Assembly: GCA_014383605.1 (NCBI GenBank) | Contig: JACNHM010000296.1 | Coordinates: forward strand, 1 to 19,998 | Direction: 5' to 3' | Origin: Chloroflexota bacterium | Lineage (GTDB): Bacteria; Chloroflexota; Anaerolineae; UBA3071 | DNA: 19,998 nt | Part shown: one piece after another, positions 7,499 through 13,445 of the stretch | Layout: every line of letters begins with the position of its first letter | Position numbering within the stretch: the first letter of the stretch is position 1 | Notes under the pieces: generated by a model | The model's input: the letters and a program-made list of their open reading frames with translations, nothing else | What the model was told of the DNA's origin: nothing | Database searches by the model: none | Position numbers and translations under genes: made by a program

Positions 7499-7533
7499 AG
7501 ACCTGACAGGTTTTCCAAAAACCTGTCAGGTCT
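7499..7533. repeat. Perfect 16-bp hairpin with nested palindromes
   Basis: Arms 7499-7514 and 7518-7533 are perfect reverse complements around a three-base loop. Each arm contains the smaller dyad ACCTGNCAGGT, so the element is a palindrome of palindromes. It lies just downstream of small RNA unit B on the minus strand and may end that transcript, although no T tract follows. Confidence 0.9.
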
Positions 7534-7636
7534 TGAGACATGAAACCGGCGGGGAGGCCCTTTTGTGCCGGCGGTGGGCCTTGCTGCCAGGGAGAGAGCG
7601 TCCGGTCAAGGATAGCTGCGCCACTGGCCACCCGCC
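7499..7636 (-). ncRNA. Candidate structured small RNA, unit B
   Basis: This is the second copy of the unit-A RNA. Transcription is predicted to start near 7636 and run to the hairpin at 7499-7533, about 138 nt. The first 55 nt differ from unit A at only three positions. The closing helix is GGCGGG (7636-7631) with CCCGCC (7553-7548); compared with unit A, the end pair has changed from A-U to G-C on both sides. The short arm pairs GGCCC with GGGCC (7556-7560 and 7576-7580) although its sequence and loop differ from unit A. The long arm keeps CTGGC/GCCAG (7624-7628 and 7586-7590). Retained pairing with changed bases supports a functional RNA. The family is unknown. Confidence 0.5.
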
Positions 7637-7642
7637 GAGCAC

Positions 7643-7671
7643 AATGTACTACAGGCGACCTGATTTGTCAA
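7643..7671 (-). promoter_or_regulatory. Sigma-70 promoter for small RNA unit B
   Basis: On the minus strand TTGACA (7671-7666) is followed by exactly 17 bases and TACATT (7648-7643). The 13 bases AGATTTGACAAAT around the -35 box are identical in units A and B, while the spacers differ, which is the pattern expected of a conserved promoter. The remainder of 7299-7727 holds a GCGGC/GCCGC hairpin near 7470-7490 and a CGCAATACGCAACACG word repeat near 7697, but no convincing protein gene. Confidence 0.6.
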
Positions 7672-7727
7672 ATCTGTTCTCCGTATTAGGCACCACGCAA
7701 TACGCAACACGAATCCGAGGTTGAGTT

Positions 7728-8450
7728 ATGGAACTACGTGAGTACTACCACATCATCCGCCGCCGCTGGTGGCTGCCGGTGGCCCTGGCCGCCATCGTGG
7801 CCCTGGCCTGGCTGATCACGCAGAAACCGTGGCAGCCGCGGCCGCCCGTCTACGTCACCTCGCTCAGCTTCAGCGTGGGCATCCGCCCCGAACAGGCCGG
7901 CGACGGCGAGGAGAACTACTACGTCGCCCTGACCTCGGAATACCTCATTGACGATCTGTCCGAGGTGGTGCGGGGCAGCGAGTTCGCCGCCGCCGTCAGC
8001 GAGCGGCTGGCCGCGCAGGGCCTCAACCTGCCCGCCGGTCCCATCCAGGGCAGCACGCAGACGGGCGAACTGCACCGCATCCTGCAGGTCTCCATCACCT
8101 GGGGCAACGCCGAGGAGCTGGCCGCCATCGCCGAAGCCGTGATCGCCACCCTGCAAGAGGAGAGCGCCCGCTTCATGCCCCGCCTCTTCGCCCAGAATGC
8201 CGCCGCCTATCTCATCCACCGCGGCGGCATTGGGGAAGTAGGCCCAGGGCTGCGGGAGCGGCTCGACCTGCCGCTGCGGCTGGTGCTGGCGCTGCTGGCG
8301 GGAGCGGCCCTCTGCTTCCTCTGGAACACCCTGGACACCAGCGTGCGCGACGGGGCGGAGCTAGAAGAGATGGGGTTTGACGTGCTGGGCGAGATACCGC
8401 AGGCCCGAAGGGCAAAATCCAAAATCCAAAGTTCCAAATCCAAAAACTAA
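7728..8450 (+). CDS. Wzz/CapA-type polysaccharide chain-length protein (first copy)
   Basis: The 240-residue protein has the layout of the Wzz/YveK family: a cytoplasmic start MELREYYHIIRRRWW, a membrane span at about 14-30, a periplasmic domain of about 150 residues and a second span at about 191-210, then a short cytoplasmic end. These proteins control polysaccharide chain length and activate BY-kinases. The segment LGEIPQARR near the end matches the motif by which they meet the kinase (compare LGSIPTSQE in the next gene). The last 12 residues, rich in Lys and Ser, are encoded by the AAAATCCAAA word repeat that follows, so the original stop has probably been replaced. The start ATG 7728 follows a modest CGAGG. 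Confidence 0.87.
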   Translation: MELREYYHIIRRRWWLPVALAAIVALAWLITQKPWQPRPPVYVTSLSFSVGIRPEQAGDGEENYYVALTSEYLIDDLSEVVRGSEFAAAVSERLAAQGLNLPAGPIQGSTQTGELHRILQVSITWGNAEELAAIAEAVIATLQEESARFMPRLFAQNAAAYLIHRGGIGEVGPGLRERLDLPLRLVLALLAGAALCFLWNTLDTSVRDGAELEEMGFDVLGEIPQARRAKSKIQSSKSKN

Positions 8451-8490
8451 GGGGATTGTGAGCTTTGAGCTTTGGATTTTGAGCTTGAGG
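8411..8490. repeat. Reiterated-word palindrome, CAAAATCCAAAG type
   Basis: AAAATCCAAA-like words at 8413-8445 are followed by TTTGAGCTTTGGATTTTGAG-like words at 8463-8490. CAAAATCCAAAG (8420-8431) and CTTTGGATTTTG (8470-8481) are perfect reverse complements. The element begins inside the first wzz gene and supplies its last codons and TAA stop. Confidence 0.8.
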
Positions 8491-8506
8491 TTTGTGGGTG
8501 TACAAT
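8479..8506 (+). promoter_or_regulatory. Possible promoter for the second wzz gene
   Basis: TTGAGC (8479-8484) and TACAAT (8501-8506) are 16 bases apart; a start near 8513 would give a leader of about 23 bases. The -35 box is weak and lies in the word repeat, so the repeat may supply part of the promoter. Confidence 0.35.
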
Positions 8507-8535
8507 AGCAAGCGTTGATGGGAGGGAACACATCC

Positions 8536-9195
8536 ATGGAACTACGAGACTACTTCCGCATCCTGCGCCAGCGGGGCTGGATCATCCTGCTGGTGGCGGT
8601 ATTGACGGCGGCGGCGGCCCTGGGCGTCAGCAAGCTGCAGACGCCCATCTACAGAGCAAGCGTCAAACTGAGCGCCGTGCCCGCCCGACCAGACTGGGGC
8701 GGCAGCCAGTCCACGAAGGACCTGCTGAACAACTTCGTGATCAACATCAAAACGCACCGGATGGCCAACCGGGTCATTGACCATGCGCAACTGGACATGA
8801 GCTCCTACGATCTGCTGGAAAAGCTGGAAGTCAGTGCCGAGCTCGCGAACTTCACCATTGACATCGCTGCCAAAGACCCCGACCCTAGCGTGGCCATGCA
8901 GATCGCTCAAACGGCGGCCGAGCTTTTCGCCGACGACCGCGAGGAATGGAACCAACGGCAAGATAAACAGGACCGCATTGACGTCAATGTCGTGGATGAT
9001 GCCCGGGATGCGCCGCTGTTCAGGCCCAAGATGCTGATGAACGGCATCGCCGGTGCCATCCTGGGCGCGCTCATTGGCCTGCTGATCGTCTACCTGCTGG
9101 AATGGCTGGAAGCAGACATCCTGCGTACACCGCAGGTGGTGGAACGGGCCATCGGCGTGCCGGTGCTGGGCAGCATCCCGACCAGTCAGGAGTGA
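8536..9195 (+). CDS. Wzz/CapA-type polysaccharide chain-length protein (second copy)
   Basis: The 219-residue protein starts MELRDYFRILRQRGW, close to the start of the first copy, and has spans at about 14-31 and 165-187. The periplasmic part includes the family-like LQTPIYRASVKLSAVP near the first span. The C-terminal VERAIGVPVLGSIP is the common kinase-contact end of Wzz proteins. ATG 8536 follows GGGAGGGA by eight bases; ATG 8518 is also in frame but lacks a binding site. Only five bases separate its end from the CpsD-like gene, so the two are probably translated together. Two adjacent chain-length proteins may form a mixed complex or set two chain lengths. Confidence 0.88.
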   Translation: MELRDYFRILRQRGWIILLVAVLTAAAALGVSKLQTPIYRASVKLSAVPARPDWGGSQSTKDLLNNFVINIKTHRMANRVIDHAQLDMSSYDLLEKLEVSAELANFTIDIAAKDPDPSVAMQIAQTAAELFADDREEWNQRQDKQDRIDVNVVDDARDAPLFRPKMLMNGIAGAILGALIGLLIVYLLEWLEADILRTPQVVERAIGVPVLGSIPTSQE

Positions 9196-9199
9196 ATCA

Positions 9200-9847
9200 A
9201 TGACCACCAATCTGATTACCATCACAGACCCCCGCTCGGCCGTTGCTGAAGCCTACCGGCGGCTGCGCACCAACCTGGAATTTGCCAGCCTGGACGAGCC
9301 CCTGCGCACTTTGCTGGTCACCTCCGCCGGGCCGGACGCAGAAAAATCCACCATGCTGGCCAATCTGGCGGTATCCATCGCCCAGGCGGGGCGGCGCGTG
9401 ATCCTGGTGGACAGCGACCTGCGCCAGCCCCGCTTGCACGATGTCTTCGGCCTGGACAACCAGGAGGGGCTGACGACCGCCGTGGGCCAGGCCAGCGGCG
9501 ACGTTCCGTTGCAGCAAAGCGGCGTGAACGGCCTGCGCGTGCTGACCGCCGGGCCCTTGCCCGACGTTCCTGTTGACCTGATCGCCTCGCCGGCCATGGA
9601 AACGTTGATCGCTACGTTGAGCGAGCAGGCGGACATCGTCCTTTTCAACGCGCCGCCGGTGGTCACCGTGACCGACGCCGCGGTGCTGGCATCCAAAGTG
9701 GACGGCGTGTTGCTTCTGGTCAACGCTGGGTGCACCCGGCGGGAATACGCGCAGCGAGCCAAGGCCATGTTGGAGAGAGTTCACGCCCGTTTGCTGGGCG
9801 CGGTGCTGACCAACGCGCCACACGACGCCGCCCTATTGCAGGTGTAA
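9200..9847 (+). CDS. CpsD/CapB-family BY-kinase-like ATPase with degenerate nucleotide site
   Basis: The 215-residue protein aligns by eye with bacterial tyrosine kinase domains: AEAYRRLRTNLEFA start, P-loop region TSAGPDAEKST, Walker A' LVDSDLRQPRLH (Asp71, Asp73), and the VTDAAVLASKVDGVLLLVNAG segment. Two key residues differ. The P-loop glycine before Lys49 is Glu48, and the Walker B aspartate of the usual hhhD-x-PP motif is Asn150 (LFNAPP). The C-terminal tyrosine cluster that BY-kinases phosphorylate is also absent. The normal role is ATP-dependent autophosphorylation that controls polysaccharide export with the Wzz partner. This one may bind nucleotide poorly and act as a scaffold. Neighbours are the two wzz genes and rmlA. 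Confidence 0.86.
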   Translation: MTTNLITITDPRSAVAEAYRRLRTNLEFASLDEPLRTLLVTSAGPDAEKSTMLANLAVSIAQAGRRVILVDSDLRQPRLHDVFGLDNQEGLTTAVGQASGDVPLQQSGVNGLRVLTAGPLPDVPVDLIASPAMETLIATLSEQADIVLFNAPPVVTVTDAAVLASKVDGVLLLVNAGCTRREYAQRAKAMLERVHARLLGAVLTNAPHDAALLQV

Positions 9848-9911
9848 GGGTTCTGGGTTCGAGGTTCGGAGTTCAGCCGCCGAACGCCGAACCCTGGACG
9901 CCGAACTCAGA
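9848..9911. repeat. Reiterated-word palindrome, GGTTCGAGGTTCGG type
   Basis: GTTC-containing words (GGGTTCGAGGTTCGG, 9855-9869) are followed by GAAC-containing ones (CCGAACGCCGAACCC, 9880-9894), pairing at 13 of 15 positions around a ten-base loop. It begins at the CpsD-like gene stop and ends just before the rmlA ribosome binding site. Confidence 0.8.
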
Positions 9912-9929
9912 CACGGAGGACAAATAATC

Positions 9930-10997
9930 GTGAAAGGTCTGATCCTCAGTGGCGGGAAGGGCACGCGCCTCTACCCGATTACGTACACCAGCGCCAAGCA
10001 GTTGGTGCCTGTGGCCAACAAGCCGGTGCTCTTCCGCGTCATCGAGGCCATCCGCGATGCGGACATCACCGACATCGGCATCGTCGTTGGCGACACGGCG
10101 GAAGAGATCAAGCGGGCCGTGGGACGAGGCGGGCGTTGGGGCGTCGAGATCACCTACATCCACCAGGAGGCCCCTCTGGGGCTGGCCCACGCCGTGAAGA
10201 TCAGCCAGGACTTCCTGGACGACGAGCGCTTCGTGATGTTTCTGGGCGACAACGTCATCCAGGGGGGCATCAGCGAGTTGATCCGCCAGTTTGCCGAAAG
10301 CGAGTGGAACTCGCAGATCGTGCTGAAGCGGGTACAGCACCCGCAGCAGTACGGCGTCGCCGAGTTGGACGACCGCGGCCGCATCGTGCAGTTGATCGAG
10401 AAGCCGAAGGAGCCGCTCAGCGACCTGGCCCTGGTGGGCATCTACATGTTCGACCACCACGTGTTCGAGGCCGTCAACGCCATCGAACCGTCCTGGCGGG
10501 GCGAGCTGGAGATCACCGACGCCATCCAGTGGCTGGTGGAGCATGGCTACGCCGTCTACCCCTACGTCCATGGCGGCTGGTGGATAGACACCGGCAAGAT
10601 GGAGGATTTGCTGGAAGCCAACAGCCTGGTGCTGGACGAGCTGGAACACACCATCGCCGGCTACGTGGATAAGGATTCCCAGATCAACGGGAAAATCACT
10701 ATCGAAAAAGGAGCGGAGATCATCAACAGCCGCATCCGCGGCCCGGTCATCATCGGCGAGGACAGCCGCATCGTCAACTCGTACGTAGGCCCCTTCACGT
10801 CCATCTACCATCACGTGCTCATCGAAGATAGCGAGATCGAGCACAGCATCGTCATGGAACACAGTCAGATCCTCGGCATCCCTCACCGCATCGAGGACAG
10901 CCTCATTGGTCGCAATGTCGTGATCCAACGTTCCCCCATCAAGCCTAAGGCCTACAAGCTCACCCTGGGCGACAACAGCCGCGTGGGCATCCTGTAG
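9930..10997 (+). CDS. rmlA: Glucose-1-phosphate thymidylyltransferase, long form
   Basis: The 355-residue enzyme has the nucleotidyltransferase signature GGKGTRLYPIT, then KQLVPVANKPVLF, the metal-binding FLGDN and the sugar-site EKPKEP and RGELEITDAI. It is longer than the roughly 290-residue common RmlA. From about residue 240 there is a left-handed beta-helix-like repeat (INGKITIEKGAEIINSRI and following), as in the StrD-type long form. The reaction is dTTP plus glucose-1-phosphate to dTDP-glucose, the first step to dTDP-rhamnose and other deoxysugars; rmlB, C and D are not in the window. GTG 9930 follows GGAGGA by nine bases. It ends with TAG, and the same frame stays open downstream into the next gene, which I read as chance. 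Confidence 0.92.
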   Translation: MKGLILSGGKGTRLYPITYTSAKQLVPVANKPVLFRVIEAIRDADITDIGIVVGDTAEEIKRAVGRGGRWGVEITYIHQEAPLGLAHAVKISQDFLDDERFVMFLGDNVIQGGISELIRQFAESEWNSQIVLKRVQHPQQYGVAELDDRGRIVQLIEKPKEPLSDLALVGIYMFDHHVFEAVNAIEPSWRGELEITDAIQWLVEHGYAVYPYVHGGWWIDTGKMEDLLEANSLVLDELEHTIAGYVDKDSQINGKITIEKGAEIINSRIRGPVIIGEDSRIVNSYVGPFTSIYHHVLIEDSEIEHSIVMEHSQILGIPHRIEDSLIGRNVVIQRSPIKPKAYKLTLGDNSRVGIL

Positions 10998-11093
10998 CAT
11001 CTGCAGAGGCGGCCTGCGGCCCAAGCTCAGGCCGAGGGCTCCTGGCCTGTCCGGAGCATTGCCGAAGGGCCGCCGACTCATCTGGTAGGGCCG

Positions 11094-12026
11094 ATGAGCG
11101 ATCTTGCTGTTGCCAAGGTCCCCCTATCCGAACGAATGTCCCCACTCCTCGATGGGCGCCGACTGAGCGTCGCCACAGCCGCGCTGGCCGTGATCGCCCT
11201 CCTCGTCTGGCTGGCCGCGCTGCAGCTTCCCGATGGGCAACTGCACGTCGCCTTCCTCGACGTAGGGCAGGGAGATGCCATCTTCATCACCGCCCCCGAC
11301 GGGCGGCAAGTCCTGGTGGATGGTGGCCCCAGCCCCACGCAGCTTGCGGGAGCCTTGGGGCAGCAAATGCCCTTCTGGGACCGCTCCATTGACCTCGTCG
11401 TCCTCACCCACTCCGACGATGACCACATGACGGGATTGATCCCCTTGTTCGACCGCTACCGCGTGGCGCGGGCGCTGACAGGTGTGCACACACTGAATGC
11501 CCCAGAAGCACTCTTCTGGCGGGAGGCGGCGGACGCGGCCGGCGTGCCCCTCGCGGTGGCTGAGCGAGGCATGCAGATCGACCTGGGCCGCGGCGTGCGG
11601 CTGGACGTGCTGCATCCCGAAGCTGAACCTCTGTCCGGTGCAGCGGCTGACGACAACAACAACTCCGTCGTGCTACGTCTAACGCACGGAGAGATCTCGT
11701 TCCTGCTCACCGGTGATCTGGAAGCCGCCGGAGAACAAGCGCTCCTGACCTCGGGACAACCCCTGGCAGCGCAAGTGCTCAAGGTATCGCACCACGGCAG
11801 CGGCGGAGCGACGACAGGCGAATTCCTGCGCGCTGTCGCCCCGCAAATGGCCGTCATCCAGGTGGGAACCAACAACCGCTTCGGCCATCCAGCCCCCGAG
11901 ACAGGGAAGCGGCTAGCCACGGTGGGAGCCCAGGTGCTGCGTACGGATCAGCACGGCACCGTCGAGATCATCAGCGATGGCCGGCAACTGCGTGTGCGGA
12001 CGGCGAAACGTCCGCAGCAGGGCTGA
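11094..12026 (+). CDS. ComEC-type metallo-beta-lactamase domain protein, stand-alone
   Basis: The 310-residue protein has one membrane span (about 26-44) and then the C-terminal domain of ComEC/Rec2: FLDVGQGDAIFI, LVDGGPS, the metal motif THSDDDH (His106, Asp108, Asp110, His111), LLTGD and KVSHHGS (His233, His234), and finally NRFGHP. In full ComEC this domain is thought to degrade one DNA strand during uptake. Here the channel-forming Competence domain is missing, and no matching fragment lies upstream. It may be a secreted or membrane-anchored nuclease or another MBL hydrolase. ATG 11094 is the first possible start after the rmlA stop but has no clear binding site; ATG 11136 is an alternative. 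Confidence 0.85.
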   Translation: MSDLAVAKVPLSERMSPLLDGRRLSVATAALAVIALLVWLAALQLPDGQLHVAFLDVGQGDAIFITAPDGRQVLVDGGPSPTQLAGALGQQMPFWDRSIDLVVLTHSDDDHMTGLIPLFDRYRVARALTGVHTLNAPEALFWREAADAAGVPLAVAERGMQIDLGRGVRLDVLHPEAEPLSGAAADDNNNSVVLRLTHGEISFLLTGDLEAAGEQALLTSGQPLAAQVLKVSHHGSGGATTGEFLRAVAPQMAVIQVGTNNRFGHPAPETGKRLATVGAQVLRTDQHGTVEIISDGRQLRVRTAKRPQQG

Positions 12027-12043
12027 CAGCAAGGAGAAGACCC

Positions 12044-12691
12044 ATGCACGTCCTTGTCGTTCATCCGGACCCGCGCTTCTATCGCGAGCTACTGTCACTT
12101 CTATCTCAATACAAAGCCAGTGGTGCTTTTGCTCGCACCCTGACTGCTGCCTGTGATCAGATCGAAGCGCATCGCCCCCACGTGATCATCCTCTTCAGTC
12201 CCTGCCTGCAGGAAGAGGGAGTTGACGACCTTCTGGCCCTGCTGAGAGCCGATAGGCAAGAGTTGGTACTCTTCCTCACTTCGGCCGCCGTGGAACACAT
12301 CAGGGAGGGGCCAGAACGAGATCGCCTGGCGGCCATTATGGCCGGCGTGAGTGAAGGGCCGCCCGGACGGCGGCTGCGTTACCGACACGTGGGCGATCTG
12401 CGCATTGACCTGGCGCGGCAGCGGGTGATGCTCGACGAGGAGTGGGTTCATCTGCCTCGCATTCAGTTTCACATCCTGCGCTACCTGATGGAGCACAGCG
12501 GCGAGTTGGTATCGTACACCGAACTGCTGAAAGCGGTGTGGGGCTACGAGGGAGATGCCAATGAGGCACGAGGGTTGCTGAAAGTGCACCTGCGCCAGAT
12601 CAGGCGCAAGCTGGGGCCGGAGTTTCTGCCCTACCTGCAGATTGTGCGCGGCGAAGGTTACGTACTCGTTGACCCCCAAGAAGAAGATTGA
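12044..12691 (+). CDS. OmpR/PhoB-type winged-helix regulator with degenerate receiver domain
   Basis: The 215-residue protein has a C-terminal winged helix (about 118-212): VHLPRIQFHILRYLMEHSG, VSYTELLKAVWGYE, VKVHLRQ-like segment LLKVHLRQIRRKLG and VRGEGYVL, all typical of the Trans_reg_C fold that binds tandem DNA repeats. The N-terminal 100 residues have receiver-like strands (MHVLVVHPDP, HVIILFSP), but the phosphate-accepting Asp is replaced by Phe51-Ser52 and the acidic pocket is reduced. It is probably not controlled by phosphorylation. AAGGAGAA lies six bases before ATG 12044. No histidine kinase is nearby. Three 11-bp spaced TCACC repeats begin about 60 bases after its stop codon. Confidence 0.88.
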   Translation: MHVLVVHPDPRFYRELLSLLSQYKASGAFARTLTAACDQIEAHRPHVIILFSPCLQEEGVDDLLALLRADRQELVLFLTSAAVEHIREGPERDRLAAIMAGVSEGPPGRRLRYRHVGDLRIDLARQRVMLDEEWVHLPRIQFHILRYLMEHSGELVSYTELLKAVWGYEGDANEARGLLKVHLRQIRRKLGPEFLPYLQIVRGEGYVLVDPQEED

Positions 12692-12701
12692 AGACCCCCA
12701 T

Positions 12702-12719
12702 TGGTGCATCGGTGCGCCA
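12702..12719 (+). terminator. Weak hairpin after the winged-helix regulator gene
   Basis: TGGTGC (12702-12707) pairs with GCGCCA (12714-12719) with one wobble, around a six-base loop; TCCTTCCCC follows. It is a short stem with a poor T tract. Confidence 0.25.
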
Positions 12720-12752
12720 TCCTTCCCCTGAGAGCCGCTCAGACACGGTTTC

Positions 12753-12780
12753 GTCACCAAAACTTCACCATAAGTTCACC
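12753..12780 (+). promoter_or_regulatory. Triple direct repeat, PHO-box-like operator
   Basis: GTCACC, TTCACC and TTCACC start at 12753, 12764 and 12775, an exact 11-bp period. This matches the architecture of sites for OmpR/PhoB/PhoP-type winged helices, and the core resembles the GTTCACC unit of actinobacterial PhoP boxes. It ends 21 bases before the -35 box of the rubredoxin-like gene and lies directly after a regulator gene of that class, its likely binder. Confidence 0.55.
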
Positions 12781-12801
12781 GAAGTCGCCCCCATCCTGCT
12801 A

Positions 12802-12830
12802 CTGACACCAAGGCCACATCGTGCTATACT
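12802..12830 (+). promoter_or_regulatory. Sigma-70 promoter for the rubredoxin-like gene
   Basis: CTGACA (12802-12807) and TATACT (12825-12830) are 17 bases apart, with TG one base before the -10 box. Transcription would start near 12837. This rules out the GTG at 12821 as a translation start. Confidence 0.7.
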
Positions 12831-12880
12831 ACGCACAAGAAAGGCTGCCTGATGTCTACTGTGTTAGGAGATGGTCTCGG

Positions 12881-13285
12881 ATGGCCACACGAGTGATCCC
12901 CGCCGTGGGGGAATGGGAGTGCATGGGTTGTGCCTATACCAGGGCCGGTTTGGCACATCAGATTCCCAGAAAGTGCCCTGTATGCGGGGCCGGAAGTGAT
13001 ATGTTCGCTTTCTTCGACTACGTCGAAGACTATTTCTTACCAAAAGGAGGAGTGTCCATGGACGAGAGACTGACGACTCCCGTGGATGGGGAGTGGGAAT
13101 GCGACAACTGTGGATACATCGAAGTCGGTGTGGCTACTGAGCCGCCGAAGGGAAGCTGTCCCGAGTGTGGCAAGCCCGCCAAGAGCACGTTCGTCTTCTA
13201 CGCCTACGACGACACAGACGACGAGGACTTGGACGATGATTGGGACGACGACGAGGACGAGGACGATGACGAGGACGAGGAGTGA
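12881..13285 (+). CDS. Rubredoxin-like protein with two Cys4 domains and acidic tail
   Basis: The 134-residue product holds two short rubrerythrin-type rubredoxin domains: Cys14/17/32/35 (CMGC, CPVC) and Cys74/77/93/96 (CDNC, CPEC), with 14-15 residues between the pairs. Each could bind one iron or zinc. Rubredoxins carry single electrons to oxygen- or peroxide-detoxifying partners; no partner is in the window. The last 25 or so residues are almost all Asp and Glu. ATG 12881 follows TAGGAG by ten bases. A second, in-frame ATG at 13058 (Met60) has a far better ribosome binding site, so a short one-domain form is likely also made. Confidence 0.8.
   Translation: MATRVIPAVGEWECMGCAYTRAGLAHQIPRKCPVCGAGSDMFAFFDYVEDYFLPKGGVSMDERLTTPVDGEWECDNCGYIEVGVATEPPKGSCPECGKPAKSTFVFYAYDDTDDEDLDDDWDDDEDEDDDEDEE
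13058..13285 (+). CDS. Nested short rubredoxin-like protein from an internal start
   Basis: AAAAGGAGG lies seven to eight bases before ATG 13058, the best Shine-Dalgarno sequence in this part of the window. It is inside the larger gene and in the same frame. The product would be 75 residues with one Cys4 domain (CDNC, CPEC) plus the acidic tail. In the long form the same bases encode the linker PKGGVS between the two domains. It is either a real second product or the remains of a separate downstream gene whose upstream neighbour lost its stop. Confidence 0.5.
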   Translation: MDERLTTPVDGEWECDNCGYIEVGVATEPPKGSCPECGKPAKSTFVFYAYDDTDDEDLDDDWDDDEDEDDDEDEE

Positions 13286-13333
13286 TTCCTCCCCCGACAC
13301 AATCCATCTCCCATTCTGAGTTCTGAACAGTCG

Positions 13334-13363
13334 AAGCCCTGGGTTCTTCCGACCCAGGGCTTT
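13334..13363 (+). terminator. Hairpin terminator after the rubredoxin-like gene
   Basis: AAGCCCTGGGT (13334-13344) pairs perfectly with ACCCAGGGCTT (13352-13362) around a seven-base loop; the T run is only three bases (TTTGG). It lies 48 bases after the stop codon. Confidence 0.6.
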
Positions 13364-13445
13364 GGCGTAGTAACGGCCTGATTAAAGGCGACGACTCCAG
13401 TTGTTGCTCCGCTGCAAAAGCGTGTGTCCGTCGCGCTCCGGCTTC

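Noticed and set aside
7298..7724. Short plus-strand open frames in the gap between the unknown gene and wzz
   Set aside because: They run through the duplicated RNA units and the hairpin, differ between the two copies in frame, and lack ribosome binding sites.
9873..11081. A 402-codon minus-strand open frame opposite rmlA
   Set aside because: Its Asp/Val/His-rich composition is a mirror of the rmlA codons; rmlA has full motifs and a ribosome binding site.
10995..11093. Stop-codon readthrough or fusion between rmlA and the MBL protein, because both are in the same frame with no further stop between them
   Set aside because: Only 32 codons are involved, which is not unlikely at this GC content; both proteins look complete in their own families and no readthrough signal is seen.
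12821..12880. N-terminal extension of the rubredoxin-like protein from GTG 12821
   Set aside because: The GTG lies in the -10 region of a strong promoter, upstream of the predicted transcription start; ATG 12881 has a binding site.
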